DNA from: Acidiluteibacter ferrifornacis
GTDB lineage: Bacteria > Bacteroidota > Bacteroidia > Flavobacteriales_E > Vicingaceae
Direction: 5' to 3'
Assembly: GCF_009909615.1 (NCBI RefSeq)
Contig: NZ_WWNE01000006.1
Location: forward strand, 62,001-126,000
DNA: 64,000 bases
Shown: positions 59,212 to 64,000 of the stretch, one piece after another
How positions within the stretch are numbered: the stretch's first letter is position 1
Layout: every line of letters starts with the position of its first letter
Position numbers and translations under genes: made by a program
The notes under the pieces: generated by a model
Told to the model about the DNA's origin: nothing
Seen by the model: only the letters and a program-made list of their open reading frames with translations
The model's database searches: none

Positions 59212-60269
59212 TTTCTAAACATATTAAATTGCAAAACTGTATCTTCATCTATATCTAATAAACTCTGCATTCCTATCAGACTCTTTATATACTCAGGTCC
59301 TATTCCATTTCCCGGTCTCTTCCATGTCAAGTCATTATATTCAATGATTTTACCTTTAGAGATCGAATTCTTAGCGACTAAACTTCTCCTAGCGTTCAAC
59401 CTAGAAACATTTTCTGTTTCAAGAGGCTTCTTTTCAAACGAACCCAATGTTGTAAATAAACTATCAACTTTTGAATTAAAATTTTTAAGGTCATATACAT
59501 CCATTGCATGATAATGGTCATTACCTTCTAAAGTCTTATCAAACGTAAAATGCTTTTCAATAATTTCTGCACCAAGAATACTTGCATGAAGACAAACGTC
59601 CATATCATTTGGAAGAGTATGATCAGAATATCCAATAATCTGTCTTGGAAATTTATGTTGCAAATCCTTAATCATACCTAAATTGGCATTTTTATTTAAT
59701 GTTGGATAGTTTAGCACACAATGCATTAGACCCAATGCATTTCCATTATTTTCGATCAATTCTACAGTCCTCTGGATCTCCCATAAGTATGCCGCTCCGG
59801 TACTAAGTAAAATCGGTTTATTATAATTACAAAGTTCTTCAATAAACGGCAAATTATTTAAGTCTGAGGAAGAAACCTTAAATACATCCATTAAATCATT
59901 TAAAAACCTAGCAGATTCTACATCAAAGGGGGTAGAGAGAAACTCTATCCCAGACTCATCACAGGCCCTTTTTAATAATTCATATTCTGACTTCCAAAAC
60001 TTATCATACTTTTTGAATAACTCAAACTGACTTCGTGTACTTTCTTTTGTGGTATCCCAATAGGAGGGGCTATTTTTTGAAGCTAAAGTTTCAGCCTTAT
60101 AAGTCTGAAATTTGATAGCATGTGCACCTCCTTCCGCTGCTTCATTAATCAATCTTTTAGCAAGATCTATAGACCCTTCATGATTAACCCCCGCCTCTGC
60201 AATAAAGTAAGGTTTTTGAACTCGATAATGATTGACTTCTCTTTTTTCTAAGATCTCAGCTAAATTCAT
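59208..60269 (-). CDS. N-acetylneuraminate synthase family protein (NeuB/PseI-like)
   Basis: Condenses PEP with a 6-carbon amino sugar to make a 9-carbon nonulosonic acid. 353 residues: TIM-barrel domain (about 20-275) with YFIAEAGVNHEGSIDLAKRL, HAIKFQTYKAE, FLSTPFD and EKHFTFDKTLEGNDH, then a C-terminal antifreeze-like SAF domain (about 285-350, ARRSLVAKNSISKGKII). Sialic, pseudaminic and legionaminic acid synthases share this plan; the PseG-like partner upstream favours pseudaminic acid. It overlaps both neighbours by 4 nt. Confidence 0.9.
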   Translation of the reverse strand: MNLAEILEKREVNHYRVQKPYFIAEAGVNHEGSIDLAKRLINEAAEGGAHAIKFQTYKAETLASKNSPSYWDTTKESTRSQFELFKKYDKFWKSEYELLKRACDESGIEFLSTPFDVESARFLNDLMDVFKVSSSDLNNLPFIEELCNYNKPILLSTGAAYLWEIQRTVELIENNGNALGLMHCVLNYPTLNKNANLGMIKDLQHKFPRQIIGYSDHTLPNDMDVCLHASILGAEIIEKHFTFDKTLEGNDHYHAMDVYDLKNFNSKVDSLFTTLGSFEKKPLETENVSRLNARRSLVAKNSISKGKIIEYNDLTWKRPGNGIGPEYIKSLIGMQSLLDIDEDTVLQFNMFRK

Positions 60270-61894
60270 TGAATATTATTTATTAAATTCTTAATCAAAT
60301 TCACTACTCTTTGTTTGCCTAATTTTAAATCTTCCTTTAACATCTTTTGCTGCATAGTTTGTCTTACTTTATAATCCAAGGAATACTTAAACTTAGCTAA
60401 AATATTCTCATTAGAAACAGTTAGTCCAAGTCCTAAATTGATAAAACCATATTTTTCTCCAGCAAAAAAGTGTGTTAATTCTCTTTCATTTTGAGCCAAT
60501 ACGATTGACGGAAGCCCCAGAATTGCAAGTTCATAAGTAGTTCTTCCTGCAGATGTAAAAACTATATCAGCTGACAACATGTACATTGAAATATTCTTTA
60601 CATTACTAAATACTTCTATATTGCTATAAACTTGAATACTATCAATGTACTTATATCCAAATCCGCAAACGACTTGAATTTTTATAGAATTCTGTTGACA
60701 GTATTCATATATTGATTGAATTACTTTTAGTGTTAAGTTATTTGGATCTACACCTCCAAATGCAATTAAAACCGTATTAACACTTCTTGATAATACTTTA
60801 ATTTCAGAATGAATGAACTCATCTCTTGCACAAAAATATTTTGGACCAAAATAATGATTCCTCAATTTTTCATTCTCAGGATATATTGCATTAAACACTA
60901 GATTAGCTTGCTTGGCACCATCCCCTAAATCCTCAAAATGAATCAAATAAACTCCATGATCTAAAAATTTATCAACATCTTCGACTTTCGTATCTAGTCT
61001 ATCACTTATGATTACATCAGGTAAGATTTTTAGTACTTCCTCTTGAATGTCATTAGTACTCTGAATCAAACACGGATAATTATTCTCCTTTATTTTTTCA
61101 TAGCCTAAAGCACTTTTACTATCACAAAAAAAGATTATTTCATGCTCTAGTATACTACTAGCAAGAATTAAAGAATTGTATATATGTCCTAACCCAATTT
61201 CGTTGTAGCCACTTACTAGGAACACTATTTTCTTTCGTTTTAAATAGAATTCACAAAGGCTCCAATCTTCATAATTATCAATATCAATAGTCTCCTTGGA
61301 TTCAAGTATATGTAATGAAACCTTCTTTCCAATTCGAGATTTTTCGGAAATAACAGATTCTCTACAAATTAAAAATCCTCCTGTTTCTGTATAACTTTTA
61401 GGAAGATACTGTCTATTCAATCTTTCATGATAATTAGGTACAAATTGTCCATTTGAAATACCCCAAGTAAGATGTGTTTCCTCTTTTGCTGATATTATTG
61501 TATCTACAGTATCATCATTGATCATTGACTCTATGGCTAATTCGATTGACTTACTAGTCAATAATGGTGAAGTAGGTTGCAGGGTAACGATTAAATCATA
61601 GTGCTTCTGTTCATATTTTGTGGCGGCTTTATAAGTATCATAAATCACTGCATCTAAAGTTATACTATCAAGAGATAAACTCAAATCTCTCTTAAAAACC
61701 TTTGCTCCAAACTTCTGAGAAATACTAAGTATTTCGTCGTCTTCAGAAGAAACATATACATCGCAGTTATACTTCACATGTAAACCATTTATAATTGAAT
61801 AATATATTAACGGTTTGCCTGCTAAAGACCTGACATTCTTGCGTGGAATCCCTTTCGATCCTCCACGAGCTGGTATTACAATTAAAATATTCAT
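60266..61894 (-). CDS. Fusion: CMP-nonulosonate synthetase (NeuA/PseF-like) + PseG-like hydrolase
   Basis: A 542-residue two-domain protein. Residues 1-about 222 are an acylneuraminate cytidylyltransferase: IPARGGSKGIPRKNVRSLAG (P-loop-like CTP site), VTLQPTSPLL and the TETGGFLI block. Residues about 224-542 are a GT-B protein like PseG, which removes UDP from a UDP-diacetamido sugar: the catalytic His is His237 in GLGHIYNSL, with LIHFEDLGDG, LIAFGGVDPNN and FTSAGRTTYELAILG. One chain would so carry steps before and after the synthase. The neuB-like gene overlaps by 4 nt. PseB, PseC and PseH are not in the window. Confidence 0.85.
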   Translation of the reverse strand: MNILIVIPARGGSKGIPRKNVRSLAGKPLIYYSIINGLHVKYNCDVYVSSEDDEILSISQKFGAKVFKRDLSLSLDSITLDAVIYDTYKAATKYEQKHYDLIVTLQPTSPLLTSKSIELAIESMINDDTVDTIISAKEETHLTWGISNGQFVPNYHERLNRQYLPKSYTETGGFLICRESVISEKSRIGKKVSLHILESKETIDIDNYEDWSLCEFYLKRKKIVFLVSGYNEIGLGHIYNSLILASSILEHEIIFFCDSKSALGYEKIKENNYPCLIQSTNDIQEEVLKILPDVIISDRLDTKVEDVDKFLDHGVYLIHFEDLGDGAKQANLVFNAIYPENEKLRNHYFGPKYFCARDEFIHSEIKVLSRSVNTVLIAFGGVDPNNLTLKVIQSIYEYCQQNSIKIQVVCGFGYKYIDSIQVYSNIEVFSNVKNISMYMLSADIVFTSAGRTTYELAILGLPSIVLAQNERELTHFFAGEKYGFINLGLGLTVSNENILAKFKYSLDYKVRQTMQQKMLKEDLKLGKQRVVNLIKNLINNIQ

Positions 61895-61978
61895 TATTCA
61901 AAAAATTTCAAAGCAGTGGAATAAGTAGTTTGCAAATAGATAAAAAAATAATTATATCGCAATCAACAATTTACAAAC

Positions 61979-64000
61979 TCATAATTGATACTTTCTTACG
62001 AAGAACAAAGAGATCACCCCAACAATAAGCATAAAAGACGCAACATAAGCCATTACTGAGCCCAGTTGATAAGAGTATGGTTCAAATACCATCACTATTT
62101 CACCCTGACCTTTAGGAATTTGAACTCCTCTTAACAAAAAGTCTACTTCGTGTATTTCTGTTTCATCTCCATTCACATAGGCCTTCCATCCCTTTTCATA
62201 AAAAATTTCAGAAAATACAGCAAATTGCTCACTTGAAGCATTGTAAGTATACTTAAGCTTATTGGGTAAATAGGACTCGATTTGGATAAAATCTCCTGGG
62301 TTTAAAGTATAGCTATTCTCTTTCAAATTAACAGAGTTAGTCGCCAATGCAATGCTTTTCAAATCATAATCTTTAAGTGCCAATATCACTGAATCTGAAT
62401 TAGGTAACACTTTGACGCCTTTTACAAACCATGCATTACCATTCGCATATGGATTCTCAATAAGTACTTGACCTTGACCTTGATCAGAATTAGTTACTCC
62501 AACTATGTACTTCGCGTTCAACATATTTACAACGTTCATTTGAGGCAAATAAGAGTTGGCCATCGCCTTTCCTCCTTGGGATATAGCCTGTTGCAGGGTA
62601 TATTGCTCTTGACCTAGATGGAAATCAATTAATTCTTGATACTTCTTCATTTTTGCGCCGTGATAACCACCCAAAGTTTTATGGAAGTAAGCTGTTTGCG
62701 CGTCTGCATCTAGTCTTGCCGATGTATTTAAAACTCTATAGTGAGTCTCCCTCATTAAGTTGCTAAACTTAATACCTTCTATGGTGCTGGGACTTAACCT
62801 GCCATGAGTACTCCCCTCTTGCTTTGTTCTAGCAACATACTGGTCTTCTAATTCCTTTATTTTAGGACTTTTAGTTACTTCTCTTTTATAAATCTCATAG
62901 TCTACTGGACCTGCTGCATATGGAGTGGCTAACTTTTCTTTTCTATCCCAAGCCAGAAACTCTCCTGTTTTAGACTTCTCATTATTTACATATCGTTTAT
63001 CATTTAACCACAAGTCTATTAGTACAAGACCAGTTAGCGACACAACAACTACCTTCCATTGGATTTTTTCTTTTAAAAATAATACCAATAACAACACAGC
63101 AACTACCAAGTATTTCAAACTACCAAAAGCACTTTTCTGAAAAACATCAACTCTATAATCTATTAAAGCATTACGAGAACCTTCTACAGTTTGTGGATTA
63201 ACTTGAGTACTCTGTTGGGTAAATTGTATTTCCTCGTTAGCAGAGGTAAAACTTAAAAAGTTTTCAGGAACAAGGGTAATAATCAAAAAGACAAATAGAA
63301 AGCCCCCAATGAATTTATATAACTTTCTCTGATTTGCAATAAATTCAGATTTTCGGCTAATAAGTTCATGTATAAATAAGGCTGCTAAGAAAGGAAATGC
63401 AAGTTCCACTAGAACCATAATAATTGTAACCGCTCTGAACTTATTGTACATTGGGAAGTAATCAATAAAAAGATCTGTAAACCACATAAAATTTTTACCC
63501 CATGCCAACATTATTGCCAAGATTGTGATTGCAAAGACTGGCCATTTTAATTTGTTTTTTACAAAAAACATAGCTAAAAAAGCTAATAAAAAAACAATTG
63601 CTCCAATATAAACCGAACCAGAAGTTCCAGGTTGATCTCCCCAATAAGTATTAATTATATTGCCATTATTCTGATATTCATTTACTAAATAATTGAAAAA
63701 TGTAGGATTCTCTGCCCTAAGCCTTTCTACCTCCTCTTGATTGCCGAGTACCGCTCCCGAACCGGGCCCTTTAGCATCGGGAATCAGTAATGAAAATGTT
63801 TCCTCCTTACCATAACTCCATCTTGTAATATAATCTCTATCTAATCCATTTTTGGCAATATCCTCTTGACCTGAATTCTTTGGAGATATTGTCAATTCTG
63901 ATTTCCCTCTTGTTGATACTTTGGAATATTCATATGTAGAAAATAAATTACCAAAGTTTGCCATCAAAGCAATAATTACAGCTGCTATGAGGTAAGAAGA
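61979..64000 (-). CDS. YfhO-family membrane protein (5' end cut by window)
   Basis: C-terminal part (674 codons visible) of a large polytopic membrane protein. The frame is open to the right edge of the window, so the TTG at 63967 is not the start. It has about seven membrane helices in the first 300 residues seen (after MANFGNLFSTYEYSK and a soluble loop with GPGSGAVLG), a beta-rich extracytoplasmic domain (about 330-610) and a last helix near the C-terminus (about 635-655). YfhO proteins glycosylate lipoteichoic acid in Firmicutes; in Bacteroidota the role is unknown. It lies 84 nt upstream of the CMP-sugar synthetase fusion, on the same strand. Confidence 0.85.
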   Translation of the reverse strand, partial: SSYLIAAVIIALMANFGNLFSTYEYSKVSTRGKSELTISPKNSGQEDIAKNGLDRDYITRWSYGKEETFSLLIPDAKGPGSGAVLGNQEEVERLRAENPTFFNYLVNEYQNNGNIINTYWGDQPGTSGSVYIGAIVFLLAFLAMFFVKNKLKWPVFAITILAIMLAWGKNFMWFTDLFIDYFPMYNKFRAVTIIMVLVELAFPFLAALFIHELISRKSEFIANQRKLYKFIGGFLFVFLIITLVPENFLSFTSANEEIQFTQQSTQVNPQTVEGSRNALIDYRVDVFQKSAFGSLKYLVVAVLLLVLFLKEKIQWKVVVVSLTGLVLIDLWLNDKRYVNNEKSKTGEFLAWDRKEKLATPYAAGPVDYEIYKREVTKSPKIKELEDQYVARTKQEGSTHGRLSPSTIEGIKFSNLMRETHYRVLNTSARLDADAQTAYFHKTLGGYHGAKMKKYQELIDFHLGQEQYTLQQAISQGGKAMANSYLPQMNVVNMLNAKYIVGVTNSDQGQGQVLIENPYANGNAWFVKGVKVLPNSDSVILALKDYDLKSIALATNSVNLKENSYTLNPGDFIQIESYLPNKLKYTYNASSEQFAVFSEIFYEKGWKAYVNGDETEIHEVDFLLRGVQIPKGQGEIVMVFEPYSYQLGSVMAYVASFMLIVGVISLFFVRKYQL

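Noticed and set aside
61979-63967. TTG at 63967 as the start of the YfhO-family gene
   Set aside because: The frame stays open to base 64000 and reads as a membrane helix; full-length family members are longer.
52877-64000. The polysaccharide region as a recently acquired genomic island
   Set aside because: No integrase, tRNA, insertion sequence or direct repeats were seen at its edges, and its AT-richness differs little from that of the rest of the window by eye.

Overview
The window is AT-rich chromosomal DNA from a member of the Bacteroidota, most likely order Flavobacteriales. The evidence is direct: promoters of the TAnnTTTG type, A-rich leaders without Shine-Dalgarno sequences, cargo proteins with type A and type B type-IX-secretion (T9SS) sorting domains, a Rho with a long Asn/Lys/Glu-rich insert, lineage-typical DUF4290, DUF4783 and DUF4199 proteins, and the order rpsL-rpsG-fusA-rpsJ...rpoA-rplQ-carA-eno-gltA. 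I cannot name the genus.

Layout. 1-5.2 kb: 3' part of a C-terminal processing protease, a DUF1573 protein, an Omp85-type outer-membrane barrel and a UbiD-family decarboxylase. 5.2-26.9 kb (all minus strand): a contiguous str-S10-spc-alpha ribosomal supercluster running from rpsL to rplQ, including fusA, secY, map, infA and rpoA, with carA, eno and gltA downstream. rpmJ (38 codons) lies between infA and rpsM. 27.1-33.9 kb (plus): a PcrA/UvrD helicase, then DUF4290-murA-thioredoxin, then grpE-dnaJ. 34.1-39.5 kb: a 7TM/PP2C signalling protein and two paralogous secreted T9SS cargo proteins separated by a degenerate copy of a sorting domain and a non-coding stretch rich in inverted repeats. 39.8-45.6 kb (plus): a tightly packed ABC exporter pair, Ppx/GppA and AAA+ response regulator operon, then an Mpl-type muropeptide ligase. 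45.6-52.9 kb: DUF4199, rho, a sugar dehydrogenase, galE, rlmH, DUF4783-nadC-yihY. 52.9-64 kb: a surface-polysaccharide region with a Wzx-like flippase, a PhyH dioxygenase, an FkbM methyltransferase, an unassigned GT-B-like protein, a methyltransferase, a NeuB/PseI-type synthase, a CMP-sugar synthetase fused to a PseG-like hydrolase, and the 3' part of a YfhO-family membrane protein.

How the parts work together. The central block makes the translation machinery and is probably driven from a promoter before rpsL, with a second promoter inside the cluster before rpmJ; both share the same unusual GC-rich sequence after the -7 box. The right-hand end makes and transfers activated sugars. The CMP-nonulosonate genes overlap stop-to-start and would cover the last steps of a nonulosonic acid pathway; the earlier steps are not in the window.

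No tRNA, rRNA, CRISPR array, insertion sequence or prophage was seen. Most of the window is ordinary conserved core genome. I did not find a clearly new multi-gene system. The least explained items are the paired T9SS proteins with exchanged sorting signals, the palindrome over the grpE start, the GT-B-like protein at 56.5 kb and the fused CMP-sugar/PseG enzyme.
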